A stretch of 64,000 bases of DNA, taken from the NCBI GenBank assembly GCA_963849305.1, contig CAWKGV010000005.1, positions 371,015 to 435,014 on the forward strand. Direction: 5' to 3'. Positions 17,374-25,998 of the stretch are shown in pieces. Position 1 is the stretch's first letter. The number at the start of each line of letters is the position of its first letter. The position numbers and the translations under genes were made by a program. This DNA is from CAWKGV01 sp963849305 (lineage in GTDB: Bacteria > Pseudomonadota > Alphaproteobacteria > Acetobacterales > Acetobacteraceae). A model generated the notes under the pieces. The model was given only the letters and a program-made list of their open reading frames with translations. It did not search any database and had not been told where the DNA came from.

Positions 17374-18411
17374 TTACGCGAGTAAACTAACCGCCACTGC
17401 GGGCGCGCAGTGGTTCAGCCAATCGGTCGCGCCGACGCATCCCGGCGGCAGTACCGCGGCGAAGTCTCGGCATGGACGCCCCAGCCGCGCCGCCAGTTTC
17501 GCGGCGAGGTGCCGGCCGATCCCCGCCGCCAGCACCGGAGCTTCCGGCAAGACCGTTCCGCGCGAGAGCACCAGCATGGCCCCATCGGCGATCTGGCGAA
17601 GCTGCGCCTCGGCGAACCAGACGGCCAAGTCCCGCCAGGCGGCATCGGGCAGCTCGGCGGCGTCGCGCCCGATCATCCGCGCGAGCCGCGCGCGGGACGC
17701 CGGCACGGACTTCTCGCGCCCGTCGGCGGCCGGAAGCTGGTCAACCCCATCGGGCAATTCCCCTAAAACCCGATACACGTCGGCACTGGAGGCGAAGTAT
17801 TCGCCGGCGAGCGGCGTCCAAGTCCCCGCGACGGGCGCGCGCGCGCAGAGCGCCATGACGAACGAACGCGTCAACCCGGTGTACACTAGCTCGCCGCAAG
17901 CGAGCCGTTCGGCATCGGTCCAGCCGACCTGAACCGGGGCCCCACCGGCGATCGGCACTAGGTCGGCGGTGGTCGAGCCGATGTCCACTAGCAGCGCATC
18001 CACCGCGTATCGGGCAGCGAGCACGGCAGTCGCGTGCCAATTGGCGGAGGCAATGGCACCGGCATGGCGGGAGGCGGCCTCGGGCGGCACCATCCCGTCC
18101 GGACCCGCGTAGAGCAGCAGCGGCGCGGGTGCGAGCGCGTCGCGCAGCACCGTGGCCAGGCGCGCGACGCCTTCGGCTCGGCTCGCGAACAGGTCCGCCA
18201 GCTCGCCAGTCATCGTCGCCGCGTGCCGGTCCGCTTCCCCGATCTGGTCGCGCGCCTCTGTGATCGCTTGCACCAGACGATCGAGCCCGAGCCAGAGCGG
18301 GCTCGGGATCTGAATCACTTCCATGACGCGTGCCGCCCCAGCGCCATCCCGTTCGAGCCGCGCGGCCTTCAGATGCGCGCCCCCGACGTCCCATCCGATC
18401 ACGCTGCCCAT
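17374..18411 (-). CDS. H4MPT-linked C1 pathway protein, MfnF-like (ASKHA/hydantoinase A-like)
   Basis: 345 residues: MGSVIGWDVGGAHLKAA phosphate loop, LLVDIGSTTADLVPI second phosphate loop and AAGIGRHLAAKLA adenosine-side segment, the ASKHA fold of the one-carbon TIGR03123 type. Archaeal homologues (MfnF) join the furan pyrophosphate to the amine partner in methanofuran synthesis; here the acceptor may be tyrosine/glutamate as in bacterial methylofuran. ATG 18411 is chosen over a longer open frame because the family begins here. Divergent from the HisA/F-like gene, 54 bases apart. Confidence 0.88.
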   Translation of the reverse strand: MGSVIGWDVGGAHLKAARLERDGAGAARVMEVIQIPSPLWLGLDRLVQAITEARDQIGEADRHAATMTGELADLFASRAEGVARLATVLRDALAPAPLLLYAGPDGMVPPEAASRHAGAIASANWHATAVLAARYAVDALLVDIGSTTADLVPIAGGAPVQVGWTDAERLACGELVYTGLTRSFVMALCARAPVAGTWTPLAGEYFASSADVYRVLGELPDGVDQLPAADGREKSVPASRARLARMIGRDAAELPDAAWRDLAVWFAEAQLRQIADGAMLVLSRGTVLPEAPVLAAGIGRHLAAKLAARLGRPCRDFAAVLPPGCVGATDWLNHCAPAVAVSLLA

Positions 18412-18465
18412 CGCCCCCGCCCCCTGCCGCTTGACGCTTCGTTGCGGAGCGTCACGATAGCACGC

Positions 18466-19167
18466 ATGGACATCATCCCGGTGATCGACCTCAAGGGCGG
18501 GCACGTGGTTCACGCACGCCAGGGCCGCCGGGACGACTACCAACCGATCGAAACGCCGCTCGCCCGATCCAGCGCGCCGCTCGAGATAGTGTCGGGGCTG
18601 CTCGGGACGCATCCGTTTCGCCGGCTCTACGTCGCCGATCTGGACGCGATCGGCGCGACTGGCGAGCATCGGGGGGAGTTGCGTGCCATCTCGGAACGCC
18701 ACCCCGGCATCGAGTTGTGGGTTGATCGCGGAATCGGCACGCACGAGGCGGCGCGGGAATGGCTGCGGGTCGGTGTGGGTTCGCTTGTGCTCGGCAGCGA
18801 GTCACAGACCGGCACCGACTTGCTCCGCGCGCTGCGCGAGGAGCCGCGCGTGGTGCTGTCGCTCGACTTCCGGGATGAGGCTTTCCAAGGCCCGGCGGCG
18901 ATCCTGGAACAGCCGGCGCTTTGGCCCGTACGGGTGATCGTCATGACGCTGGCTCGCGTCGGCGCGAGCCAAGGGCCGGACCTGGACCGCGTGGCCGATG
19001 CGCTCCGCCGCCGGCCCGGCGGTTCGGTCTATGCCGCCGGCGGAGTACGCGACATCGCCGACCTGCGCGCGCTCGCCGCGCTCGGCGCGGCGGGCGCGCT
19101 GGTCGCGACCGCTCTGCACGCGGGCGCGCTTACCGCCTCGGAACTGAGGCAGCTCGATCCATTCTAG
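18466..19167 (+). CDS. HisA/HisF-like TIM-barrel protein of the H4MPT cluster
   Basis: 233 residues resembling HisA in the two half-barrels (MDIIPVIDLKGGHVVHARQG, LYVADLDAIGATG, LSLDFRDEAFQG, VYAAGGVRDIADL) but belonging to the shorter HisAF-related group restricted to methanogens and H4MPT bacteria. Its location between the MfnF-like gene and fae supports a cofactor role rather than histidine synthesis. Reaction unknown. Convergent with fae across a palindromic repeat. Confidence 0.87.
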   Translation: MDIIPVIDLKGGHVVHARQGRRDDYQPIETPLARSSAPLEIVSGLLGTHPFRRLYVADLDAIGATGEHRGELRAISERHPGIELWVDRGIGTHEAAREWLRVGVGSLVLGSESQTGTDLLRALREEPRVVLSLDFRDEAFQGPAAILEQPALWPVRVIVMTLARVGASQGPDLDRVADALRRRPGGSVYAAGGVRDIADLRALAALGAAGALVATALHAGALTASELRQLDPF

Positions 19168-19210
19168 GCCGCTCGGGCTCTTCTTGAGGTGACTTTTGGC
19201 GCTGCTTCCA

Positions 19211-19298
19211 TCGTCATGGCCGTGCTTGTCACGGCCATCCACGACTTGCGTGCCGGAAAGGCAGTCGTAGATGCTCGCGTAAGCGCGAGCATTGACGA
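19211..19298. repeat. Composite palindromic (REP/BIME-like) element, possible bidirectional terminator
   Basis: Two perfect 9-base stems: ATGGCCGTG/CACGGCCAT (19216-19238, loop CTTGT) and ATGCTCGCG/CGCGAGCAT (19271-19292, loop TAAG). Between them CCACGACT and AGTCGTAG pair as a third, outer stem. It lies between convergent genes. Repeats of this pattern are dispersed in many alphaproteobacterial genomes; the rest of this 160-base gap holds nothing else. Confidence 0.75.
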
Positions 19299-19327
19299 TA
19301 GGAAACTCGCAGCGGTAGCAAAAGAGG

Positions 19328-19834
19328 TCAGGCGGCGAACGGGTGTTTTACCTGATCACGTTGGCGCACCACCTCGGCTACCTTCGGCTCGCCGCGGACG
19401 GCACGCGCGATCGCTTCCTTGGTGGCGCGATAGTTGTAATCCTGGATCTTCTTGTCGTCCGCTGCATCCCAATGGATGAACACGCCGACGCAAATGAACA
19501 GGTCGTCGGCCTCGCTCTCGGGGATGATGCCTTCCGCCACGCTGTCGGCCACAGCCTTGCCTACGGCGTGCTGCGCCGGGCCGAACATTTGCACCGCTTG
19601 CTTGGCGCCCTTGATGGTGACTTTGTTGTACAGGATCGTGTTGGGCTTGCACGCCAGATTCGGCGCGACCAGCGCGAGCAGCGCGGTGAAGCCCTCCTTG
19701 TTGTTGGTGAGCGCATTGCAGAACGCCGCTTCCGCGGCGCTCCCGCGGGGGCCGATGATGAGGTCGATGTGCGCCACCTCGTTGCCGTCGCCGACCAAGG
19801 ACTCCCCCACACAAACCTTGTTGACAGTCGCCAT
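19328..19834 (-). CDS. fae: Formaldehyde-activating enzyme Fae
   Basis: Condenses formaldehyde with tetrahydromethanopterin to methylene-H4MPT in the cytoplasm. 168 residues with the family hallmarks: MATVNKVCVGESLVGDGNEVAHIDLIIGPRG carrying the catalytic-site His near residue 22, PNTILYNKVTIKGAKQAVQ, and GPAQHAVGKAVADSV. A strong GGGAGAG ribosome site precedes ATG 19834. Its presence shows that the organism handles formaldehyde through the H4MPT route. Followed by the HisA/F-like gene from the other side. Confidence 0.97.
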   Translation of the reverse strand: MATVNKVCVGESLVGDGNEVAHIDLIIGPRGSAAEAAFCNALTNNKEGFTALLALVAPNLACKPNTILYNKVTIKGAKQAVQMFGPAQHAVGKAVADSVAEGIIPESEADDLFICVGVFIHWDAADDKKIQDYNYRATKEAIARAVRGEPKVAEVVRQRDQVKHPFAA

Positions 19835-19925
19835 AGCGGTGCTCTCCCTGTTGTTCGCCAGACCGGTGCGACGCCCGGCCGGGCGCACACGGCGGCCCGG
19901 AGCCTATGTGCTCTCCGGCATCGAC

Positions 19926-20780
19926 TCAATGCTCCTTGACGCCCAGAACCATTTCGTCGCGCAACCGCCAGGCGAACAAGGTCGCCACGGTCAGATCGGC
20001 CGAGGTACCCGGGTTGATGCTGTGCCGCTTCAACGCGATGTCCCAGGCGAGCAGATCGGGCAACAGAAGCGACGGATTGCGGCTGGCGAGGAATCGCTGC
20101 CGCATGAGGCGCGCCTCCGTTCGCAGGCGGCCGGCTGCCTCAGGGCCGAGCTTGCGCCCCACATGGCTGTCCGGCCCGGCGGCCAGATGACAGAGATAGG
20201 CCGCGAGCGTCGCCCAGACCCCGTCGCCCCAGCGTTCCAGCGCCACCGCGTACGCCGTCATCGCCTCCCCGAACACGTCGGCGAAGCCGGTCACATATTG
20301 GCGAGCGATGCGGTCCCGCTCGGCCGCCTCGGCCATCGCGACTGCCAGCGGGACCGTAGGGGGCGCTCGCACATCATGGCGCGCCGCCGTCCCGAGGCCG
20401 CCCGGGGAGGCGAGCACGATCGCCTGGAACACCCCCCGTGCGTCATCGATGCTTGCCTCCGCAACGAAGCGTCCGGCAGCCGCCTGAACCTCTCCGCCTG
20501 CTTCCGCCGCCATCGCGAGCGGCGCGCAGAGCAAAATAATGCCGAGATTGGTGTTCTGACCCACCGCCCGGCGGGTCGCGCGCACCGCGCCCAGCACACG
20601 GGCTCCAAGCGGAGCGGCAGGCGCGCACAGGCCCGGAGCAGCGGCCTCGGCGCTGCGCAGGAAATCATCCGCCGTCATGCCGTGACCCGGGGCGTTGGCA
20701 TGGACGTTGCCCGGCTTCGGGGCGGCGATCTCCTCGGCGCAGGCGGCGCGAAATAACGCCGCGATCCGCGCCGGCCCCAT
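19926..20780 (-). CDS. CitG/MdcB-like triphosphoribosyl-dephospho-CoA synthase family protein
   Basis: 284 residues: AACAEEIAAPKPGNVHANAPGHGMT is the nucleotide-binding signature of the CitG family, followed by RRAVGQNTNLGIILLCAPLA and a conserved C-terminal RHSINPGTSADLTVATLF. In H4MPT bacteria a paralogue is always near mch/fae and probably acts in cofactor synthesis, perhaps adding the ribosyl moiety; no citrate or malonate lyase genes are nearby. ATG 20780 overlaps the ATP-grasp stop as TGATG. Confidence 0.87.
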   Translation of the reverse strand: MGPARIAALFRAACAEEIAAPKPGNVHANAPGHGMTADDFLRSAEAAAPGLCAPAAPLGARVLGAVRATRRAVGQNTNLGIILLCAPLAMAAEAGGEVQAAAGRFVAEASIDDARGVFQAIVLASPGGLGTAARHDVRAPPTVPLAVAMAEAAERDRIARQYVTGFADVFGEAMTAYAVALERWGDGVWATLAAYLCHLAAGPDSHVGRKLGPEAAGRLRTEARLMRQRFLASRNPSLLLPDLLAWDIALKRHSINPGTSADLTVATLFAWRLRDEMVLGVKEH

Positions 20781-21661
20781 CACCGCAGTTGCGCGAGCAG
20801 CGCGGCCGCGATCCGTGGCGCGATCGGCGCGTCGCACACGCGCTGCAACCCGCGCCAAGCCGGCATGCTGTTCACCTCCAGGACCAGGAACTTGCCATCG
20901 CGATCGCGCACCAAATCGACGCCGGCATAATCGGCGCCCACCGCGGCCGCGGCGCGCAGAGCCAGGCTAGCCAGATCGGGACCAGGCCGCAGCCTCTCAG
21001 GCGTCCCGCCACGGCGGATGTTGGTAACCCATTGATCCGCGCAACGAATCATCGCCCCCAGCACTTCGCCCGCGCAGACGAACACGCGATAGTCGCGAAA
21101 GCTATTCTCCCTGCTGGATACCAGCCGTTGCAGGTAGTAGATGCCGGCCACCTCGGCCGGAGCCGGCAGGTCGTCCGGCCCGGCGATCAGGCGCAAGCCT
21201 TTCCCCTCCGCGCCGAACAGCGGTTTCAGGACCAGCGCGCCGCGCGCTGCCTCCCGCGCCGCCAACTCGCACGCGGCCTCCAGGCCCTCCACGGTCCAGG
21301 TCGGCGGCGTCGGCACGCCGGCGCGGGCGAGCATGAAGCTGGTCATGGATTTGTCCACGCAACGCTCGATCGCGCGCGCGTCGTTCCACACCGGCACGCC
21401 AAGCTCGCGCAGCGCATGGAGAATGCCGAGCCGGCGTGTCACCTCCTCGAAGCTGCCGGCAGCGATCGCGCGGACCAGGACCGCATCGGGAAGCGCGCCG
21501 CCGAAGCCGGGCATACAGATGCCGTGCGGCACCGTGGTGTCGAAGTGGCATTCGGCCAGGCGCATGGCGATCGGCTCGGCGCCGAGTCCGCGGAAGGCGT
21601 CGGTAAGCTGGCGCGCGTGCCAATCGGGCTCGTCTCCGGCAAGCGCGACGCGCGGCGCCAT
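20780..21661 (-). CDS. RimK-like ATP-grasp ligase of the H4MPT/methylofuran cluster
   Basis: 293 residues. The ATP-grasp core shows KSMTSFMLARAGVPTPPTW, GALVLKPLFGAEGKGLRLI and the Mg-binding DLVRDRDGKFLVLEVNSMPAW. Related RimK/MptN enzymes add glutamate to cofactors, so a glutamylation or amino-acid coupling step on methylofuran is plausible (inference). TGATG overlaps on both sides put it in one translational unit with the serine hydrolase and the CitG-like protein. Confidence 0.87.
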   Translation of the reverse strand: MAPRVALAGDEPDWHARQLTDAFRGLGAEPIAMRLAECHFDTTVPHGICMPGFGGALPDAVLVRAIAAGSFEEVTRRLGILHALRELGVPVWNDARAIERCVDKSMTSFMLARAGVPTPPTWTVEGLEAACELAAREAARGALVLKPLFGAEGKGLRLIAGPDDLPAPAEVAGIYYLQRLVSSRENSFRDYRVFVCAGEVLGAMIRCADQWVTNIRRGGTPERLRPGPDLASLALRAAAAVGADYAGVDLVRDRDGKFLVLEVNSMPAWRGLQRVCDAPIAPRIAAALLAQLR

Positions 21662-22815
21662 CACGCGGCCGAACGGTACACCGCGCGTTCGAACGCATCG
21701 AGCAGGCGCAGCACGGCCGCGTCGGCGAACGGCAGGATCTGCGTGAACACCGCGCCCGCCACGCGCCGTGTCGGGTCGAGCCAGTAATAGGTGTTGTTGA
21801 GCCCTGCCCAGGCGAGGCTGCCAGCGCTGCGTCCGCCCGGCACCGGCTCGGTGTTGATCAGGAAGCTCAATCCCCATTTCTTGCGCATCCCGGGGAACAG
21901 CTCGCAGTCGTTCGACGACGAAGACACGACGGAGCGCATCGGCTCGACATCGATCTCGCCCATGTGGTTCTCCTCCATGAGCGCGACGGTCTGGGACGCC
22001 AGCACCCGCGCGCCGTCGAGTGCGCCGCCGTTCAGCAACATGCGCAGGAACCGCATATAGTCGTGTGCGGTCGAGTACAGCCCGCCGCCGCCGGGGAAGA
22101 ACTCGCGCGGCGGATTGGCCTCCACATGCAGCGGCACCAGGCCCTCGGCCTGGCGCGCGTGAACCGTGGCCAGTCGCGCCTCCATGTCCGGGCGGACGAT
22201 GAAGCCGGTGTCGCCCATCGCCAACGGCGCGAAAATATGGTTGCGGAAGTAGCTCTCCAAATCCTCGCCACTCGCCGCCTCCACCATGCGCCCGGCCCAG
22301 TCGATGTTGATGCCGTACTGCCAGCGTTCGCCGGGATCGAAGGTGAGCGGCATGGCGAGGCCCGCGAGCTTGCCGGAGCGCGCGGCGGGGATGCCCATGT
22401 CGCGGCTGTAGCGCAACAGGTCGGCGTTCCAGATGTCGTAGCCGAAGCCCGCGGTGTGGGTGAGGAGCTGGCGCAACGTGATCGGCCGCTTCGCCGGGCG
22501 CAGGCGCGGCTTGCCGGCCGCATCGAAGCCTTCGAGCACTTGCGGCTCGGCAAGTCCCGCCACCACTTCGCCGGCCGGCTGGTCGAGCGCGAGCCGCCCC
22601 TGCTCTATCATCTGCATCGCCGCCACCGCCGTCACCGCCTTGGTCATTGAGGCGATGCGGAACACTGCGTCGATGGTCATCGACACGCCATCGGGCACTG
22701 CGCGGCCGAACGCGGCTTGATAGACGATCGCCTCGGGCGTGCCGGCGATCGCCACGACGCCAGGCACCGCGCCGCTCTCCACCGCTGTTCCCAGAACCTG
22801 GTCGATCTCGCGCAT
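21661..22815 (-). CDS. Serine hydrolase, beta-lactamase/esterase class C family
   Basis: 384 residues with the SxxK pair (Ser56-Met-Thr-Lys59) and a YGIN segment in the YxN position; total length and the LLTHTAGFGYDIW block match the EstB/LACTB-like branch. No signal peptide, so cytoplasmic. ATG 22815 follows GGGGAAG. First gene of the unit with the ATP-grasp ligase. Substrate unknown; a role in trimming an amide or ester of the cofactor is conceivable only from context. Confidence 0.85.
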   Translation of the reverse strand: MREIDQVLGTAVESGAVPGVVAIAGTPEAIVYQAAFGRAVPDGVSMTIDAVFRIASMTKAVTAVAAMQMIEQGRLALDQPAGEVVAGLAEPQVLEGFDAAGKPRLRPAKRPITLRQLLTHTAGFGYDIWNADLLRYSRDMGIPAARSGKLAGLAMPLTFDPGERWQYGINIDWAGRMVEAASGEDLESYFRNHIFAPLAMGDTGFIVRPDMEARLATVHARQAEGLVPLHVEANPPREFFPGGGGLYSTAHDYMRFLRMLLNGGALDGARVLASQTVALMEENHMGEIDVEPMRSVVSSSSNDCELFPGMRKKWGLSFLINTEPVPGGRSAGSLAWAGLNNTYYWLDPTRRVAGAVFTQILPFADAAVLRLLDAFERAVYRSAA

Positions 22816-22892
22816 CAACGCTTCCCCTGCCCCGGACAGACGACGATGATAGCGTCTCAGCCCACGAATAGTCGAACACGTAAGGACCGCTT

Positions 22893-23784
22893 ATGAACGC
22901 GACCCACGGCACGACCACGTATCGGACGGCCGATATCGACGGGATACGAGTCTTCTATCGTGATGCCGGACCTGGGGACGCACCGGCGATTCTGCTGCTG
23001 CATGGCTTTCCGTCATCCTCGCGCATGTTCGACACGCTGATCCCGCTGCTCGCGGATCGGTATCGCCTCATCGCACCCGACTATCCGGGGTTTGGTCACA
23101 GCGAGGCGCCCGACCCGAATAGCTTCGCCTACACGTTCGACCATCTTGCCGCCACGGTGGGTCATTTGATCGAGCACCTTGATGTATCGCGGTATGTCCT
23201 GTTCATGCAGGACTACGGTGGACCGATTGGGTTCCGCATCGCGCTCGCGCATCCTGAACGGGTCCGCGTCATCGTCATCCAAAATGCCGTCGCCCATGAG
23301 GAAGGTCTCGGCCCTTTGTGGGAGCCGCGCAGGGCATACTGGCGGGATCGCACCGCCCATGAGGCAGCCCTGCGCTCGAATCTCCCTGTCATTTGAGGCC
23401 ACTCGGCAAAGGCATTTGGGGACCAGCCCGCATCCGGAACGCTATAATCCGGACACCTGGACCGATGAGTTTTCGTTCCTCTCGCGGCCCGGCCAGGCCG
23501 AGATCCAAAGCGAGCTGTTCTTCGACTACCGTACGAACCTCGCCTCATACCCGAAGTGGCAGGCCTATTTGCGCCAACACCGGCCGCCCCTTCTTGTGGT
23601 GTGGGGCAAGTACGACCCGTCATTCGCGACAGCCGGCGCGTTGGCGTACGCGCGCGAAGTGCCCGAGGCCGAGATTCATCTCTTGGAGGCGGGCCATTTC
23701 GCCCTGGACGAAGCTACGGACGATATTGCCCGCCTAACGCGCCGGTTCTTGGCGAAGAATGGAGTTGAAGGCGCATCTCCCTGA
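22893..23784 (+). pseudogene. Haloalkane dehalogenase/epoxide hydrolase-like alpha/beta hydrolase, single frameshift
   Basis: Opens MNATHGTTTYRTADIDG with oxyanion HGFPSSSRMF and probable nucleophile Asp107 in MQDYGGPIG, the pattern of aspartate-dependent hydrolases. At about 23385 one extra C (CTCCCTG for CTCCTG) ends the first frame at 23396. The second frame continues the family sequence (LSFEATRQRHLGTSPHPERY, WGKYDPSF acid, EAGHFALDE with the His) to 23784. All catalytic residues survive if one base is removed. Confidence 0.85.
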
Positions 23785-24045
23785 TCGCTGAGCTGCATTC
23801 ACACGCGCGCGACCTGGCTTGAGGTCTGGTACTAAGCCCCACTTGGTTGCATTGCCGTACTCCACGGCTGCATTTATTCACGCGACCTCACCGTCTTCGC
23901 GAGCCAGTTGGGTGACATTCGCGCAAACAGATTGTCACGAGAATAATTCAAACGATCGCATGGTTATCTGCATCCAGATCAAACCCTCGGCCGTATGCCC
24001 CCGCCGTCGCCGTCGCGGCGGGTGTTACAGTTCGGGGAAATACCT

Positions 24046-24964
24046 ATGTCGAAAGATACGAGAGAGCACGATCCAGCCTCCGAGGTTGACCGCCGCCGGC
24101 TGATGAAGAGCATTGGGTTCGGTGCCGCCGGGGTCACGGCGTTGAGCGCGCTCGGCACCGCCGGCCTGGCATTGTCGAGCAAGCCCGCTTCCGCGCAGGG
24201 GGTGTCCGACGCGGACATCTTCAATTTCGCCCTTAATCTCGAATACCTCGAAGCCGAGTACCTACCTCCGGGCAACCACCGGAAGCGGTTTGCCGCAAAA
24301 CCTTACCAGCGGCACTGGAACACAGGGGACTGTGACCGGCGGTTACCAGGTGCCGTTCAAATCTCACGCGGTCGCGGGCTACGGCGCAAAGATCGCCGCG
24401 GACGAGATGGAGCATGTCCAGTTCTTGCGGCAGGCGCTCGGGGCGGATGCCGTAGCCGAACCGACGATCGACTTGCAGACAAGCTTCACCACCTTGGCGG
24501 TCGCGGCGGGCCTGATCCAGCAAGGACAGACATTCGACCCGTTCGCCGACGACCTGTCGTTCATGCTCGGTGCCTTTATCTTCGAGGATGTCGGCGTAAC
24601 CGCCTATGCCGGCGCGGCGGGGTTGTTGACCAATCCGTCAGACGTCACATACGCTGCCCAGATCCTCGCGATCGAGGGATATCACGCGGGCGCGATCCGC
24701 GCTTATTTGTCAGCAAGACGACAAGGCCAAGCGACTGACGCGATCGCCACGCTGCGTCAGCAATTGTCAGGCGTGACGGATTACGGCACCGACGCGCAGG
24801 GCTTCAAATACAACATCTCCGACGACAGCAATATGGGGCTCGCGTTCACGCGCACCGCCGGGCAAGTGCTGGCGATCGTCTATGGAGGCGGCACGACCAG
24901 CGGATTGTTCTACCCGGACGGCGTCAACGGCACGATTACGACCGCTACTCCGGCTTCAGGCTGA
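24046..24964 (+). pseudogene. Ferritin-like domain protein with Tat-type signal, single frameshift
   Basis: ATG 24046 follows GGGGAA. DRRRLMKSIGFGAAGV is a twin-arginine-like signal. The mature part starts ADIFNFALNLEYLEAEY; one extra C near 24262 (TACCTAC for TACTAC) then breaks the frame, and the remaining frame gives LRATTGSGLPQ, KIAADEMEHVQFLRQALGAD, FEDVGVTAYAGAA and AIEGYHAGAIRAYL, the Glu/His ligands of the ferritin-2 group. The two parts make one secreted protein of about 305 residues. Upstream, 23785-24045 holds no gene. Confidence 0.85.
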
Positions 24965-24990
24965 ATCAAGGCTCGACCGCGGCGGTCTGG

Positions 24991-25998
24991 TCATCCGTCG
25001 CGGTCGAGACCGCTCGCGGCATTCGACCGATGTTCAACCTGCTCCATCGTGCAGCTCTGGGGATCCTTGTCGTCGCGCAGGCGCAGCAGGCGCGAACCGT
25101 GGCGAAACTTGCCCGCCGTGATGTGGTCGGCGCTGACTTCCACCACCAAACGCGGCTCGGCCGGCACCGGTTCGCGCTCGCGCGTCGACCACCGGCTCGG
25201 CCCGCCTGGCATATTGCCGGTAAAACCGCCACGGCCGAGCAACGGCCGGACCAGCGCCTCGGTTTTCGCATCCCCCGGCGGACAGCGGCCGACATAGCTA
25301 AGCCGCCCCTCGCGGTCGTACAGGCCGAGCAGTAAATATTCGATCCGCTGCGTGCTCGCTTTGAAATAAACGCCGCCCACCACGCAATCGACAGTGTGCC
25401 AGAGCTTGTATTTCAGCATCGTCCGCCGCCCCGGCTGATACGCGAGGTCCAGGCGCTTGGCGATGATGCCATCGAGCCCCTGGCCGACATTCTTCAGCCA
25501 CCGCCGTGCGTCAGCCGGAGAACGCGCCTCTTGGGCGAGCCGCACGCCGGGCGCGCGGCCGATCTCCCTGAAGAGCGCATCGAGCGCCGCGCGGCGCTGC
25601 GCGAACGGGCGGTCCAGCAGCGAGCAGCCGCTCGCGTCGGCCAGCAGATCGAAGGCGACGAAGGTTGCCGGATGCTCGCGCGACAGGCGCGCGATGCGTG
25701 ATGCCGCTGGATGGAGGCGCAATTGCAGGGTGTCGAATTCGGCACCCTCGATCATCAGCTCGCCATCCAGGACAAATTGTTGCACGGAGAGCGCCCGCAG
25801 GTTGGCTGCCACCTCGGGAAAAAAGCGGGCCAGGGGCCGCTGCCGGCGCGATTGCAATTCGATATCGTCCCTGGCGCGGAAGGCGACGCATCGAAAGCCG
25901 TCGTATTTCGGCTCGAACGCCCAGCCCGGTCCGTCCGGCAGCTCATCGACCGGCTCGGCCTCCATCGGCTCGAGGTCAAGCGGGACAGGCCAGTTCAT
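24991..25998 (-). CDS. ATP-dependent DNA ligase (LigC-like)
   Basis: 335 residues. Nucleotidyltransferase motif I is EPKYDGFR with adenylated Lys31; motif III VAFDLLADA, motif IV DGIIAKRLD and motif V MLKYKLWHTVDCVV follow, then an OB-fold (GRCPPGDAKTEALVRPLL). Single-domain bacterial ligases of this type act in repair or end joining; no Ku or polymerase gene is adjacent. ATG 25998 overlaps the AsmA stop. Confidence 0.92.
   Translation of the reverse strand: MNWPVPLDLEPMEAEPVDELPDGPGWAFEPKYDGFRCVAFRARDDIELQSRRQRPLARFFPEVAANLRALSVQQFVLDGELMIEGAEFDTLQLRLHPAASRIARLSREHPATFVAFDLLADASGCSLLDRPFAQRRAALDALFREIGRAPGVRLAQEARSPADARRWLKNVGQGLDGIIAKRLDLAYQPGRRTMLKYKLWHTVDCVVGGVYFKASTQRIEYLLLGLYDREGRLSYVGRCPPGDAKTEALVRPLLGRGGFTGNMPGGPSRWSTREREPVPAEPRLVVEVSADHITAGKFRHGSRLLRLRDDKDPQSCTMEQVEHRSNAASGLDRDG

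Noticed and set aside
21662..22918. A single large open frame appearing to fuse the ATP-grasp protein to 400 extra residues
   Set aside because: The extension is a shadow of the serine hydrolase; ATG 21661 gives the proper ATP-grasp start and overlap.
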